64,000 nucleotides of DNA from positions 1 through 64,000 of the forward strand of contig JABLWW010000001.1 in assembly GCA_013178295.1 (NCBI GenBank), written 5' to 3'. Under the pieces are notes generated by a model that was not told the origin of the DNA, ran no database searches, and saw only the letters and a program-made list of their open reading frames with translations. Source of the DNA: Anaerolineae bacterium. Its GTDB lineage: Bacteria > Chloroflexota > Anaerolineae > Anaerolineales > Anaerolineaceae. The stretch's first letter is position 1; each line of letters opens with the position of its first letter. Below, piece by piece: positions 1-8,415 of this stretch. A program made the translations under genes and the position numbers.

Positions 1-28
1 AGCCAAGAAGAGGAATATACTTGTACAT
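1..28 (-). CDS. Start of an unidentified leftward gene (partial)
   Basis: Only the first nine codons lie in the window (M Y K Y I P L L G, then the edge). The start is supported by a strong ribosome binding site on the minus strand: AAGGAGG at 40-34, five bases before the ATG at 28. Nothing can be said about function. The gene is downstream of nrdJ on the same strand but about 275 bases away, so it probably has its own promoter. Confidence 0.6.
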
Positions 29-202
29 GGGAGCCTCCTTGCCGATTTGTTATTCACAAAACGAAGTTTATCGGTTTTGAGGCTCCTTTCAATATCTCTT
101 GTCCGATCTCATGTCCGAAGTTCAGCTCCATGTATCGTCATAATCACATCTTTGTATTGGATGTACACCGGTGGCAATACTGGGGACGATGTCGCTGTCA
201 GC

Positions 203-218
203 AATCACCCTGGTGATT
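203..218. repeat. Inverted repeat in the nrdJ downstream spacer
   Basis: AATCACC and GGTGATT (7-bp arms, 2-bp gap) form a near-perfect palindrome in the 274-base spacer between the partial gene at 1-28 and the end of nrdJ. There is no T-run, so it is not a typical terminator. It could be an operator for the gene at the window edge. The rest of the spacer shows no convincing gene. Confidence 0.3.
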
Positions 219-302
219 AGCTCTATCGGAAATTATAACATAGCCGAAGAGGGTACGCCATGTTTTGTGGCACAGATATATTGCCAGTGGCATCAGAATG
301 TG

Positions 303-2876
303 TCAGCATTCGCTGTGCCCGCAGGCATAGCACTTGCGGCAGCCCTCTTCATTCACCAGCGCCGCCTGCCCGCATTCAGGGCATAGGTCGCCGATGCGTA
401 TCATTTGCGCCTGCTCGGCAGGAGATTCGCCAAACAGACTGCCCTGAAGGGCATCCTTGCCGCCTCCGGCGATAAAAGCAGTGGGACGTTCTTGCTGCTT
501 CTGCTGGAGGTAATCGTCTAACACCTGGGCGACGCCATCAGGTAGAGAGCGGACGCGGTTTGGTCCAAAGCCCAGCGGTCTGCCGCCGCCAATGCCCGAA
601 AGCTGACGAACGACTTCGCGCAGGCGCTGATGTGGGTCAATGGGGGTGGTGATGCGCAGAATGTAGGAAATGAGCCGTCCAATTGCCTCAGAAACGGCGG
701 CGGTGTCGGAGCCAGCTTTAGCAGTATTGATGAACACTTCAAAGGGGTGCTCTTTACCGTTTTCGTTGATGGTGATGAAGGCTTTACCAAGCGGGGTATC
801 TATGGAGTATGTGTATCCGGGCAAATAGCGCGGACGGGGTTTCTTGGAAGAAGTCCACAGCACTGGTTGCTCTGGCTGCTCGATGGTTACCTCCGCAACT
901 GCCTTTGTCTGCTTGGTTTGGGCGGTGACGTTTGTTTCGAGGACGACTTTTTCGCGCGAGCCGGTCACATACACAGTAATACCCTTGCAGCCCAGCTCCC
1001 AGGCAAGAAGATAGGCGGTGGCAACGTCCTCTTCGGTAGCGGACTGAGGGAAGTTGATGGTTTTGGAGAGAGAATTATCCACAAATGCCTGAAGCGCAGC
1101 CTGCATGCGTACGTGCTCTTCGGCGCTGATATCCTGCGAGACGACAAAAACATCACGTATCGAGGCGGGGACGTCTGCCAGCCCCTGAATGCTGCCAGTG
1201 CGGCTGACCTCCTCCAGGATTTTTTTGCGTACGTTGGCTTCGATGTCAGCAGCGTTGAGCGCCCGCTCGAAGCTCGGGCTGGTGTAAACCAGTTCCAGGT
1301 CTTTGCCGTTGTCGTTGACATGCCGCAGATAAGCAAGAGCAAAAACTGGCTCACAGCCGTACCCTTCGCAGCCAGCAACGGTTGCGATGGTTCCCGTGGG
1401 CGCAATCGTGGTCTGGGCAGCGTTGCGGATGCCGAATCGCTGGATGTCTTCGTAGATGGCTTGCCAATCCAGCGGGGGGCGCTCCCAGTCGTGTTCGTAG
1501 GGCTGTAAGGGAATGGGAGGACGCCAGGTTAACTTTTTAGGGTCATAGATGCTTCCCTGAATGGCGGGGAAAGCACCGCGTTTTTGCGCCAGGTCAATAC
1601 TGGCGCGCATGGCGTGATAACGGACAAACTCCATCACCTGAGCTGCAAGCTCCTGCCCCTCGGGAGAACCATAGCGAACGCCGACATGATACAGCAGATC
1701 TGCCAGTCCCATGATGCCCAGCCCGATCCGGCGGGCGCGGCGGGCGGCTTCTTCCAGTTGCGGGACGGCGGGCACGTATTTGTTTGCTTCTACAACGTCG
1801 TCAAGAAAGATGGTTGCCAGGATGGTGCTCTGACGCAGTTTTTCCCAATCTACGCGGTGACCTGACGTCAAATGTTGGGCAAGATTGATCGAACCCAGAC
1901 AGCAGTTTTCATAGTTGCCCAGGAATTGTTCCCCACAGGGGTTTGTGGCTTCCAGCGAATACAGATGCGGAACAGGGTTGGCGCGGTTGGCAGTATCCAA
2001 AAACAGCACGCCTGGCTCGCCGTTATGATGCGCCTGTTTGACAATTTTTTCAAACAACTCGCGGGCGCGCAGGCGCTTGTATACCCTGATACGGATGCCC
2101 GCTTTTTCGGCATCTTCCAACGTGCCATCAAAGTTTCGGTACTTGGGGTCGAGAATATCAGGAAACCGCAGTTCCCACCAGTCATCTTCTTTGACAGCGC
2201 GCATGAAGGCATCAGTAATTCCTACCGAGATGTTGAAATTGGTGATGGCGTTTTCGCTGGTTTTGCAGGTAATAAATTCCTCAATATCAGGATGATCCAC
2301 ACGCAGGACAGCCATATTTGCCCCGCGGCGCGAGCCACCCTGTGCCACTTCGCCAAAGGCATGGTCATAGACACGTAAAAAACCCACTGGTCCGGTTGCC
2401 TGCCCAGCCGAGGACTTGACAATGGCGCCTTTGGGGCGCAGGCGCGAAAAAGAAAAGCCATTACCGCCGCCTGTCTGTTGGATGAGCGCTGCATCGCGCA
2501 GGGTCTGAAAAATGCCGGTGGATTTGCGCCCCATATCATCGCTGATGGGCAGGACAAAACAGGCAGCCAGCTGCCCGAGCGGGGTGCCAGCACCGGTGAA
2601 AGTGGGTGAGTTAGGAAAGAATGCCTTGGAAGTCAGCAGGCGGTAAAACTCTTTTGCGCGCGAAAGGCTATCCTCGCCCCATTTTTCTTCTACCAGGGCA
2701 ACATGGTACGCCACGCGCCAGAACATCTCTTCAACGCTTTCGCTTGGTTTGCCGTCATCGCCGCGGCGCACATATCGGCGCACAAGCACCTGACGGGCGT
2801 TTTCGGTAAGATCAACTTTGGGGAGGTCTGCGGGCACGGGCGGGGTTTGGATGGTGTGCTGGGCTTTTGTAACCAT
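303..2876 (-). CDS. nrdJ: Adenosylcobalamin-dependent (class II) ribonucleoside-diphosphate reductase
   Basis: Reduces ribonucleotides to deoxyribonucleotides using a cobalamin-generated thiyl radical; cytoplasmic, O2-independent. The 857-residue protein has the large-subunit barrel: redox Cys near residue 106 (LAACFVLP), the [13 protein letters not shown] segment near 137, the active-site NPCGEQ loop at 312-317 with radical Cys314 and Glu316, and [10 protein letters not shown] just after. The C-terminus (about 833-857) carries CPECG and [12 protein letters not shown], a cysteine-rich tail typical of class II enzymes and probably used for re-reduction or zinc binding. It lies 61 bases downstream of nrdR on the same strand. 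No cobalamin riboswitch is seen upstream. The start ATG follows AGAGGAA. Confidence 0.95.
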   Translation of the reverse strand: MVTKAQHTIQTPPVPADLPKVDLTENARQVLVRRYVRRGDDGKPSESVEEMFWRVAYHVALVEEKWGEDSLSRAKEFYRLLTSKAFFPNSPTFTGAGTPLGQLAACFVLPISDDMGRKSTGIFQTLRDAALIQQTGGGNGFSFSRLRPKGAIVKSSAGQATGPVGFLRVYDHAFGEVAQGGSRRGANMAVLRVDHPDIEEFITCKTSENAITNFNISVGITDAFMRAVKEDDWWELRFPDILDPKYRNFDGTLEDAEKAGIRIRVYKRLRARELFEKIVKQAHHNGEPGVLFLDTANRANPVPHLYSLEATNPCGEQFLGNYENCCLGSINLAQHLTSGHRVDWEKLRQSTILATIFLDDVVEANKYVPAVPQLEEAARRARRIGLGIMGLADLLYHVGVRYGSPEGQELAAQVMEFVRYHAMRASIDLAQKRGAFPAIQGSIYDPKKLTWRPPIPLQPYEHDWERPPLDWQAIYEDIQRFGIRNAAQTTIAPTGTIATVAGCEGYGCEPVFALAYLRHVNDNGKDLELVYTSPSFERALNAADIEANVRKKILEEVSRTGSIQGLADVPASIRDVFVVSQDISAEEHVRMQAALQAFVDNSLSKTINFPQSATEEDVATAYLLAWELGCKGITVYVTGSREKVVLETNVTAQTKQTKAVAEVTIEQPEQPVLWTSSKKPRPRYLPGYTYSIDTPLGKAFITINENGKEHPFEVFINTAKAGSDTAAVSEAIGRLISYILRITTPIDPHQRLREVVRQLSGIGGGRPLGFGPNRVRSLPDGVAQVLDDYLQQKQQERPTAFIAGGGKDALQGSLFGESPAEQAQMIRIGDLCPECGQAALVNEEGCRKCYACGHSEC

Positions 2877-2898
2877 AAAATGTGTTCCTCTTTTACCT

Positions 2899-2908
2899 CT
2901 AAATATGG
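2899..2908 (-). promoter_or_regulatory. Possible NrdR box before nrdJ
   Basis: The minus strand reads CCATATTTAG, 8 of 10 matches to the published NrdR core CwAtATaTwG. It lies 23 bases upstream of the nrdJ start. The usual partner box about 31 bp away was not found, so the call rests on similarity and context. Confidence 0.35.
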
Positions 2909-2937
2909 GACCAGAGCTTTATTGACACTGGCAGATG

Positions 2938-3393
2938 TTATGATGACCCTTCTAACAGGCGGTCAATCTCATTGCGGATGCTGCGCAGATCATCCATGCG
3001 CAGATAAACCGAGGCGTAACGAATATAGGCGATGTGATCCAGCTCTTTAAGCCCGGCGATGACCATATCGCCAACCACACGAGCGGATACTTCTTCTTTG
3101 CCCATGCGCTGTAATGTGGATTCGATTTCTCCAACCAGACGCTCGATTGCGTCAGCCGAGACGGGGCGTTTGGCACAAGCAATGCGAATGCCTTTTGCCA
3201 GCTTTTCGCGGTCAAACTCCTCGCGACTGCCATCCTGTTTGATGATGAGCGGAGTAGCCAGGATGGGGCGCTCGTAGGTGCTGAAGCGCTGACCGCAGCT
3301 TTCACATTCACGACGCCGACGAACACCGCCGCGGTTATCGTGTGTGGTATCCAGCACTTTTGATTGGTCACTCTGGCAGAAGGGGCAACGCAT
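2938..3393 (-). CDS. nrdR: Transcriptional repressor NrdR
   Basis: Zinc-ribbon and ATP-cone repressor of ribonucleotide reductase genes. The 151-residue protein begins MRCPFC; the zinc ribbon has two Cys pairs (CPFC, and CESCGQRF after RRRREC) and is followed by the ATP cone (about residues 48-138) that senses ATP/dATP. Length matches the family (about 150). A longer reading frame exists upstream, but the ATG at 3393 is chosen because the family starts with MRCPFC and GGAG lies six bases before it. It is followed by nrdJ, the expected target. Confidence 0.95.
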   Translation of the reverse strand: MRCPFCQSDQSKVLDTTHDNRGGVRRRRECESCGQRFSTYERPILATPLIIKQDGSREEFDREKLAKGIRIACAKRPVSADAIERLVGEIESTLQRMGKEEVSARVVGDMVIAGLKELDHIAYIRYASVYLRMDDLRSIRNEIDRLLEGSS

Positions 3394-3448
3394 GGTAAAC
3401 TCCATTCTGTGGGCATAAAAAGACTTTTTAGGGTTCTGAAACAAACAT

Positions 3449-3473
3449 TTACCCCCCAGATATGGAGGTAAAT
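3449..3473 (-). promoter_or_regulatory. Palindrome before nrdR, candidate NrdR box
   Basis: A 25-bp imperfect palindrome (TTTACC and GGTAAA at the ends) is centred on CCAGATATGG at 3456-3465, which matches 7 of 10 core positions of the NrdR box. It is about 55 bp upstream of the nrdR start. TTAACA and TATTTT with 18-bp spacing on the minus strand (about 3476-3505) could be the promoter. Autoregulation of nrdR is inferred. Confidence 0.4.
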
Positions 3474-3550
3474 CTGAAAATACCCCTGTATTTGCTATTA
3501 TGTTAACACAAGTTTAACCGCGTTGCAAGGGGCAGATTCGGATAAATTTT

Positions 3551-3578
3551 TTGCGAATGCTGTTGAAACGGGTATAAT
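3551..3578 (+). promoter_or_regulatory. Promoter placing the start at the ATG (leaderless)
   Basis: TTGCGA at 3551-3556 and a perfect TATAAT at 3573-3578 are 16 bp apart. Transcription should begin around 3585, essentially at the ATG of the following gene (3586 or 3589). No Shine-Dalgarno sequence is present, so a leaderless mRNA is likely. Confidence 0.6.
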
Positions 3579-3585
3579 CAAGCCG

Positions 3586-4488
3586 ATGATGTTGCGTAAT
3601 GCGAAAATTCTAGTCTGTTATCTGGCGTTATTTCTGTTTTTGCAAAGCTGTGTTGCCAAGCAGACAACTGTTACAGTTACCGCTTCGATACCGCCGAGCA
3701 CTGCGACGCCTGCTCCTACGGCGACGATGACCCCGTTGCCGATGGCAGTCTGGGTGAATGGTGAGGGGATTTTGCTTTCTGAATACCAGGCGGAATTGCA
3801 GCGTCTGGAGGCGGCGCAAACTGAGATGAATATTACGCAGACGCCCGAAGAGCGGCAAAAGAGAGTTCTGGATGATCTCGTTGCACAGACATTGCTGGCG
3901 CAGGCGGCATCAGCGGGGGGCTATCAGGTGACGGAAGACGATATCCAACAGCGGGTGGAGCGTCTGGCAGAACGAATGGGCGGTGCGCAGCAGCTGACAG
4001 AGTGGATGGCGCAAAATGGATATACTGAGGAAAGTTTTCGCCTTGCACTGCGGCGCGCGATGGCGGCTGCATGGCAGAAGGAGCAGATCATGGCTTCTAT
4101 TCCAAGCGCGCTGGAGCAAATCCATGCTCAACAAATCCTGGTCTTTGACGCGGATCTGGCACAGCAAATTTATAACCAGTTGCAGGGGGGGGCAGATTTT
4201 GCTGCCTTGCGCTGGTTGTATGACCCTCAGACAGGCGGTGAGTTGGGCTGGTTTCCGCGGGGTTATTTGACCAGATCCGAAATTGAGTCCGCCGTGTTTA
4301 ACCTACAGCCGGGGCAGTATACTCCTGTCGTTCAGACAGACTTTGGTTATCACATTGTGTTTGTGGTGCAGCGCGAGGCGCAGCATCCATTGACCGCCGA
4401 TGCCCGCCGGGTGCTGCAGCAAAAGGCGTTGGAGGAATGGATTGCAAAACGTCGTACAGAGAGTGAGATTAATATTCTGGTGGAGTAA
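3586..4488 (+). CDS. Parvulin-type peptidyl-prolyl isomerase lipoprotein
   Basis: Extracytoplasmic foldase of the PrsA/SurA type. The 300-residue product starts with a lipoprotein signal peptide: hydrophobic run then LQSC with lipidated Cys at about 22. A Thr/Pro-rich linker (about 25-50) follows, then a SurA_N-like helical region (about 52-170) and a C-terminal rotamase domain (about 175-275) with GGELGWFPRG and FGYHIVFV. An upstream start would add 21 residues ahead of the signal peptide and is rejected; the start at 3586 also fits the TATAAT seven bases upstream. The substrate is unknown. The next gene follows closely. Confidence 0.88.
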   Translation: MMLRNAKILVCYLALFLFLQSCVAKQTTVTVTASIPPSTATPAPTATMTPLPMAVWVNGEGILLSEYQAELQRLEAAQTEMNITQTPEERQKRVLDDLVAQTLLAQAASAGGYQVTEDDIQQRVERLAERMGGAQQLTEWMAQNGYTEESFRLALRRAMAAAWQKEQIMASIPSALEQIHAQQILVFDADLAQQIYNQLQGGADFAALRWLYDPQTGGELGWFPRGYLTRSEIESAVFNLQPGQYTPVVQTDFGYHIVFVVQREAQHPLTADARRVLQQKALEEWIAKRRTESEINILVE

Positions 4489-4533
4489 AATTGGCATGAA
4501 TCCTGCAACACAGAGCAGGATATGGAGACTTGG

Positions 4534-5349
4534 ATGGATGCAAATCATGCTGAGCTGATACGGGCGAGGCGCGAAGCGCGTCGTCTGAAGCGGAGGAAAC
4601 AGGCGGTCTGGGATGTTCTGACCCTGCTGGTGGGGGTGATGATTCTGGTGGTTATCGGCGTAGGGGTGTATATTTTCTTGCAGCCCGAATCGGCGCTTAA
4701 TCCTTTCCCGCCCCCGACGATGCCGGCTAGCATCATGCTTCCTTCTCAGACCCCAGTGCCTGTTCAGCAGGATGTGTCTGACGGGCTGGGCAAGCCAGCG
4801 CAGGTGCATGCAGCTGATACGCAGCTACCAACGACAACAGCAGTGGAGCCGACTGCAACCCAAACACCTACTTTAACGGTGGTATATCCCACCTTGCCGC
4901 AGCCTTCAAGCACGCCCTCGATCAATGTGCATGATATTTTTGCCACACTTACAGCAACGGCGTATTCGGCGTATCCCTATACATTGAAAGCGCCTCCTGC
5001 CGCCATTCAGGCTTTTCATTTGCCCGCGGAAAAGCTGTGTCATTGGTCTGGCGTTGGCGGGCAGGTGATTGATATACAAAACCGCCCGGCGACGGGGATT
5101 CTGGTTCAATTGGGTGGCTATCTCAATCGGGCGTATTACAACCAGACCAGCCTGACCGGTACGGCTTTGCAGTATGGGCCTGCGGGGTATGAGTTTACAC
5201 TTGGAGAAGAACTGAAGGCATCCAGAAAGGGGTTATGGGTGCAGCTGGTGGACCAATCGCTTTACCCGCTTTCGGAGAAGGTGTATTTTGATACCTTCAA
5301 CGATTGCAGCAAGAACCTGATTTTGATCAATTTCAAACAGGTGAAATAA
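4534..5349 (+). CDS. Membrane-anchored protein with conserved C-terminal beta-rich domain (paralogue of 57313-58050)
   Basis: I do not recognise a named family. Numbering from the alternative ATG at 4522, there is a basic N-terminus, one membrane segment (about 32-53), a long Pro/Thr/Ser-rich linker (about 60-155), and a compact C-terminal domain (about 155-275). That domain has C-W-GV-GQ at 173-181, YGPAGYE at 218-224, FDT at 256-258, DC at 261-262 and LILINF near the end. The same landmarks occur in the lipoprotein at 57313-58050, so these are paralogous secreted domains. The start at 4534 is preferred because GGAG lies six bases upstream. Topology suggests N-in with the domain outside. It may be cotranscribed with the isomerase lipoprotein. 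Function unknown; an Ig-like or CarboxypepD_reg-like fold is a guess. Confidence 0.8.
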   Translation: MDANHAELIRARREARRLKRRKQAVWDVLTLLVGVMILVVIGVGVYIFLQPESALNPFPPPTMPASIMLPSQTPVPVQQDVSDGLGKPAQVHAADTQLPTTTAVEPTATQTPTLTVVYPTLPQPSSTPSINVHDIFATLTATAYSAYPYTLKAPPAAIQAFHLPAEKLCHWSGVGGQVIDIQNRPATGILVQLGGYLNRAYYNQTSLTGTALQYGPAGYEFTLGEELKASRKGLWVQLVDQSLYPLSEKVYFDTFNDCSKNLILINFKQVK

Positions 5350-5377
5350 CGCCTTTCCATTTAGATGTAAAGATCTG

Positions 5378-6169
5378 TCAGTACCCGGATGTTCTTTGCC
5401 TGACGACCTCAAAGATGAGGAGCGCGGCGGCGATGGCTGCATTGAGTGATTCGCTTTCACCGGGCATGGGGATGTGAATCTTGTGTTGGGCAACCTTGCG
5501 CGCCTGAGCGCTAGCGCCTTCAGCCTCACTGCCGATAATCAGCGCCAGCGGCTGTTTGAGGTCTGATGACCAGCAGGGGATACCGTCTTTGGCTTCGGCA
5601 AGAAACATGCTCAACGGCGGATGGGTATTTTGCCTGCATAGAGCGACAATTTCATCCCAGGACATGGTGAGAATAGGGAGGTGAAAGTGCGCACCCATGC
5701 CAGCCCGCAGCACTTTAGGGGCAAAAGGGTCGCATGTCTTGGGCGTCAGGATGACAAGCTGCGTACCAGCCGCCGCTGCGGTGCGCAAAATGGTGCCCAA
5801 ATTGCCTGGGTCGCGCAGTTCATCCAGGATAAGAACAAAATCAAGATGTTTGGGAATAGGCAAGTGACGGGCTTCAAATACAGCCAGAATGCCTTGAGGG
5901 GTTTCTGTATCACTGAGGGATTGCATCAGATGCTCTGAGATTTCTTCCACATCTACCCCCTGCTGAGAAAACTCCTCCAACGCTTGCATTCCGCGCGTGC
6001 TGAGGTTCGCAGAATAGAACACTCTCAACGGCTTCCAGCCCGATATCAGGGCTTCCTCGATCATGCGGACGCCCTCCACGACGAACATCTCAGATTCGCG
6101 CCGTTGGCGCGGTTGGCTGAGCAGTGCCCGCACCTGCTGGATTTTTGGGTTGTGTGCTGATGTGATCAT
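5378..6169 (-). CDS. TrmH (SpoU) family RNA 2'-O-methyltransferase
   Basis: SAM-dependent RNA ribose methyltransferase with a trefoil knot. The 263-residue product has an N-terminal RNA-binding domain (about 5-90, with EGVRMIEEAL) and the SPOUT domain: motif 1 LRDPGNLGTILRTA, motif 2 IIGSEAEGAS and motif 3 IPMPGESESLNAAIAAAL. This pattern fits rRNA-type enzymes such as RlmB/TsnR relatives; the modified nucleotide cannot be told. The start at 6169 is chosen because its ATG overlaps the stop of the macro-domain gene in ATGA, implying translational coupling; an upstream in-frame start would only add 11 residues. Confidence 0.9.
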   Translation of the reverse strand: MITSAHNPKIQQVRALLSQPRQRRESEMFVVEGVRMIEEALISGWKPLRVFYSANLSTRGMQALEEFSQQGVDVEEISEHLMQSLSDTETPQGILAVFEARHLPIPKHLDFVLILDELRDPGNLGTILRTAAAAGTQLVILTPKTCDPFAPKVLRAGMGAHFHLPILTMSWDEIVALCRQNTHPPLSMFLAEAKDGIPCWSSDLKQPLALIIGSEAEGASAQARKVAQHKIHIPMPGESESLNAAIAAALLIFEVVRQRTSGY

Positions 6170-6753
6170 CCGCACTTGACTTGTGTGTTTTTCTGCTGCC
6201 ATTGTGCGGCGGCTTGGGCAAAAATCTCGATAGTTGGGGTATCAATGATGGTGATGCGCACCAGCTTAAGCCCAGAGGCGGGCTGATTTTGGAAGTACTG
6301 ATAGATGGTTTCAAAAAATATCTTGGCTGCGCGTTCTTTTGGAAAACCAAAGATGCCGGTGGAAATGGCGGGCATGGCAATTGAGGAGAGCTTCAGCTCG
6401 TCTGCAACCCGCAGACTGCCGCTTACCGCGCTGGCGAGTTTTTGATCTTCGTTGCCTTCTCCCCAGACGGGACCCACGGCATGAATGATATAGCGACAGG
6501 GGAGAGCACCTGCGCCAGTATAAGCTGGTTTGTCATGGCTGACAGGACCGTGTTTGCGTACCCAGTCGTTGCTCTCTTGTTGGATTTGATAACCGCCGCG
6601 GCGGACAATGGCTGCGGCAACGCCTCCTCCGTGTGCCAGCTGGGCGTTGGCGGCATTGACAATGGCATCTACTGTTTCTTCAGTTAGATCGCCCTGGACG
6701 ATTTCGAGAACCTGGCTTGTGGGGAGTGTATAGCGAGATTTGGCAACAGACAT
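6166..6753 (-). CDS. Macro domain protein (ADP-ribose binding / deacylase)
   Basis: Single macro domain of 195 residues, of the type that hydrolyses O-acetyl-ADP-ribose or removes ADP-ribose from proteins. Visible landmarks: GDLTEETVDAIVNAANAQL with the ligand Asn pair, the glycine loop HGGGVAAAIVRRGG, HAVGPVWG, and PAISTGIFGFPKERAA, which contains the phosphate-binding STGIFGFP loop. AGGAGGAAGG precedes the ATG. The stop overlaps the start of the TrmH-family gene by 4 nt. This pairing may mean a link to RNA repair or modification, but that is inference. Confidence 0.9.
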   Translation of the reverse strand: MSVAKSRYTLPTSQVLEIVQGDLTEETVDAIVNAANAQLAHGGGVAAAIVRRGGYQIQQESNDWVRKHGPVSHDKPAYTGAGALPCRYIIHAVGPVWGEGNEDQKLASAVSGSLRVADELKLSSIAMPAISTGIFGFPKERAAKIFFETIYQYFQNQPASGLKLVRITIIDTPTIEIFAQAAAQWQQKNTQVKCG

Positions 6754-6910
6754 ACCTTCCTCCTGAAATAGGTGTTTGATGCCAGAAAGAACTATAGACG
6801 GGAGCAGTTTTTCGGCTTTTGTTCACAGTCGTTGAACAATATCTTGATGATATTGTACCGCAGGAGAAATATTTTTGTATTGCGTTCGATTTGGGCAGGC
6901 GCGTGGGAAT

Positions 6911-6945
6911 AAAAAATGGGATGGTGATTTGCCATCCCATTTTTT
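6911..6945 (-). terminator. Rho-independent terminator after infC-rpmI-rplT
   Basis: A perfect 14-bp stem (AAAAAATGGGATGG with CCATCCCATTTTTT) and a 7-base loop sit 19 bases after the rplT stop, ending in a T-run on the minus strand. The A-run on the other side would allow bidirectional function. Confidence 0.9.
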
Positions 6946-6963
6946 ATCTGTCTGTATACAAGA

Positions 6964-7314
6964 TCAAGCACTGGTGGCTTTGGCAACAATGGCGCCAAAT
7001 GCCTGCGGATCGCGCACTGCCAGGTCAGCCAGCATTTTGCGGTTGAGGTTGATGTTGGCTTTTTTCATCAGGAATATCAGACGGCTATAGTTCAAGCCGT
7101 TTTGACGGGCTGCCGCATTGATTCGGGCGATCCATAGTTTGCGCAAATCGCGCTTGCGAACGCGCCGGTCGCGATAGGCATACCACAAACTTTTGAGTAT
7201 CGCTTCGTTAGCGCGGCGAAAAAGGAGACGCCGAGAGCCGGTATAGCCCTTGGTCATCTTAAGAATTTTCTTGTGGCGAAGATGCCCCTTTGGGCCGCCT
7301 TTTACACGAGACAT
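6964..7314 (-). CDS. rplT: 50S ribosomal protein L20
   Basis: Primary 23S rRNA-binding protein of the large subunit, 116 residues, the usual length. Typical segments are [60 protein letters not shown] and [22 protein letters not shown]. Last gene of infC-rpmI-rplT, followed by a strong terminator. AAAGGAG lies before the ATG. L20 often represses its own operon; the 82-base spacer upstream has short palindromes (for example GGTGCC-A-GGCACC) but no clear L20 mimic could be identified by eye. Confidence 0.97.
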   Translation of the reverse strand: MSRVKGGPKGHLRHKKILKMTKGYTGSRRLLFRRANEAILKSLWYAYRDRRVRKRDLRKLWIARINAAARQNGLNYSRLIFLMKKANINLNRKMLADLAVRDPQAFGAIVAKATSA

Positions 7315-7396
7315 ACTTTACTCCTTTGCGGACCCCTGGGCGTCGGTGCCTGGCACCTGTTGTGAACACCCAACAGCCGCACAAAAAACTTGTTGG

Positions 7397-7633
7397 TTAC
7401 TCTTTGCTATCCAGAAAAGGAACCAGACGTTTGACGCGTTGGATGATACCCTTGCCTTCTACCGGGATCATCTCTGTAAACAGGGCTTTGGTGCGATCGG
7501 AGGTACGGCGACGCAAATGGCTTTTGCCGCCCTTGGTTCGCAGTAAAACCCCTGACCCACTCAGGCGAAAACGCTTAGAAGTTGCCTTATGGGTTTTTAA
7601 CTTAAATTTTCCTGCTTTTTGCTTCCTTGGCAC
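7397..7633 (-). CDS. rpmI: 50S ribosomal protein L35
   Basis: Small basic large-subunit protein. The 78 residues exceed the usual 64-66 because of an N-terminal MPRKQKAGKFK extension and a C-terminal FLDSKE tail. The core LKTHKATSKRFRLSGSG and the RVKRLVPFL end are typical. The start is GTG, supported by AGAGGAG seven bases upstream; no ATG fits. It lies between infC and rplT in the canonical order. Confidence 0.95.
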   Translation of the reverse strand: MPRKQKAGKFKLKTHKATSKRFRLSGSGVLLRTKGGKSHLRRRTSDRTKALFTEMIPVEGKGIIQRVKRLVPFLDSKE

Positions 7634-7719
7634 AGCAATACTCCTCTAACAAGTTAACTCAGACGGTTGATAAAACCGCTCTATTATACCAGAATATTTT
7701 GTTTAGAAAGAAAAGCCGT

Positions 7720-8313
7720 CTATGCTTCACTGTCTGGAGCAGGTACGTCTTCGATTTCAGCCTTTTCTTTGACAGTTTGTTCGCCAGCTTTTTTCTTGCC
7801 GTACTTGGAAGGGCTGAGAACCATGGTCATAACTTTGCCATCCATGTTGGGCATTTGCTCGACGAAGCTGATATCTGAGAGCTCTTCGGCAATTTCTTTC
7901 AGGTCTTCCAACGCCAGTTCAGGATAGGTAATCTCGCGTCCTCGAAAGCGGATCGTTACCCTGACCTTCATTCCATCCTGTAACCATCTGCGGGCATCTC
8001 GAGTTTTAAATGAGCGGTGATGTTCATTGGTCTTTGGGCGCAGGCGGATTTCCTTTACCTCAATTTTTGTCTGCGCTTTTTTGGCTTCGCGCTCCTTTTT
8101 GATGCGTTCGTAGATGAATTTGCCGACATCCATGACACGGCATACGGGAGGGGCGGCATTGGGAGCGACTTCTACTAGGTCGAGGTTGGCGTCATTGGCA
8201 ATACGCAGGGCTTGTTGAATTGGAACGACACCCATATTTTCGCCCTTAGGACCAATCAGGCGCACCTCTGGCACTTTGATGGCTTCATTTACCCGCAGAT
8301 TTAACTGGTCGAT
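7720..8313 (-). CDS. infC: Translation initiation factor IF-3, apparent AUC start codon
   Basis: Binds the 30S subunit and discriminates start codons. The N-domain begins IDQLNLRVNEAIKVPEVRLI, followed by the KFIYERIKKEREAKKAQ linker and C-domain KEIRLRPKTNEHH to the acidic tail. Standard start codons give only GTG at 8274, which would delete the conserved RVNE-I segment. Reading upstream in frame, an ATC at 8313-8311 is preceded by AAAGGAG with six-base spacing and yields a full-length 197-residue protein. infC in other bacteria uses rare AUU/AUC/AUA starts so that IF-3 represses its own translation; the same is inferred here. Confidence 0.93.
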   Translation of the reverse strand: MDQLNLRVNEAIKVPEVRLIGPKGENMGVVPIQQALRIANDANLDLVEVAPNAAPPVCRVMDVGKFIYERIKKEREAKKAQTKIEVKEIRLRPKTNEHHRSFKTRDARRWLQDGMKVRVTIRFRGREITYPELALEDLKEIAEELSDISFVEQMPNMDGKVMTMVLSPSKYGKKKAGEQTVKEKAEIEDVPAPDSEA

Positions 8314-8351
8314 GGTTTTCTCCTTTTTCGATAAATAAAGAATTAACTACC

Positions 8352-8368
8352 CCGCTTTTGCAAAGCGG
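8352..8368 (-). promoter_or_regulatory. Stem-loop in the infC leader
   Basis: CCGCTTT and AAAGCGG enclose a 3-base loop within the roughly 60-base leader between the predicted infC transcription start (about 8374) and the infC ribosome binding site. No T-run follows directly. It may be a leader structure; no known RNA family was recognised. Confidence 0.35.
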
Positions 8369-8380
8369 ATACAACGAGAG

Positions 8381-8410
8381 AATATACCATAGATTTGCAA
8401 AAAACGTCAA
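8381..8410 (-). promoter_or_regulatory. Promoter of infC-rpmI-rplT
   Basis: On the minus strand TTGACG (8410-8405) and TATATT (8386-8381) are separated by 18 bp, a near-consensus sigma-70-type promoter in the spacer between thrS and infC. It would let the infC operon be transcribed independently of the T-box-controlled thrS. Confidence 0.7.
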
Positions 8411-8415
8411 CCGTT

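Noticed and set aside
2877-3585. A cobalamin riboswitch controlling nrdR-nrdJ
   Set aside because: No B12-box-like sequence or extended leader was seen; NrdR-type control fits better.
7315-7396. An L20 autoregulatory leader between rpmI and rplT
   Set aside because: Short palindromes are present, but no structure resembling the L20 binding site could be recognised by eye.
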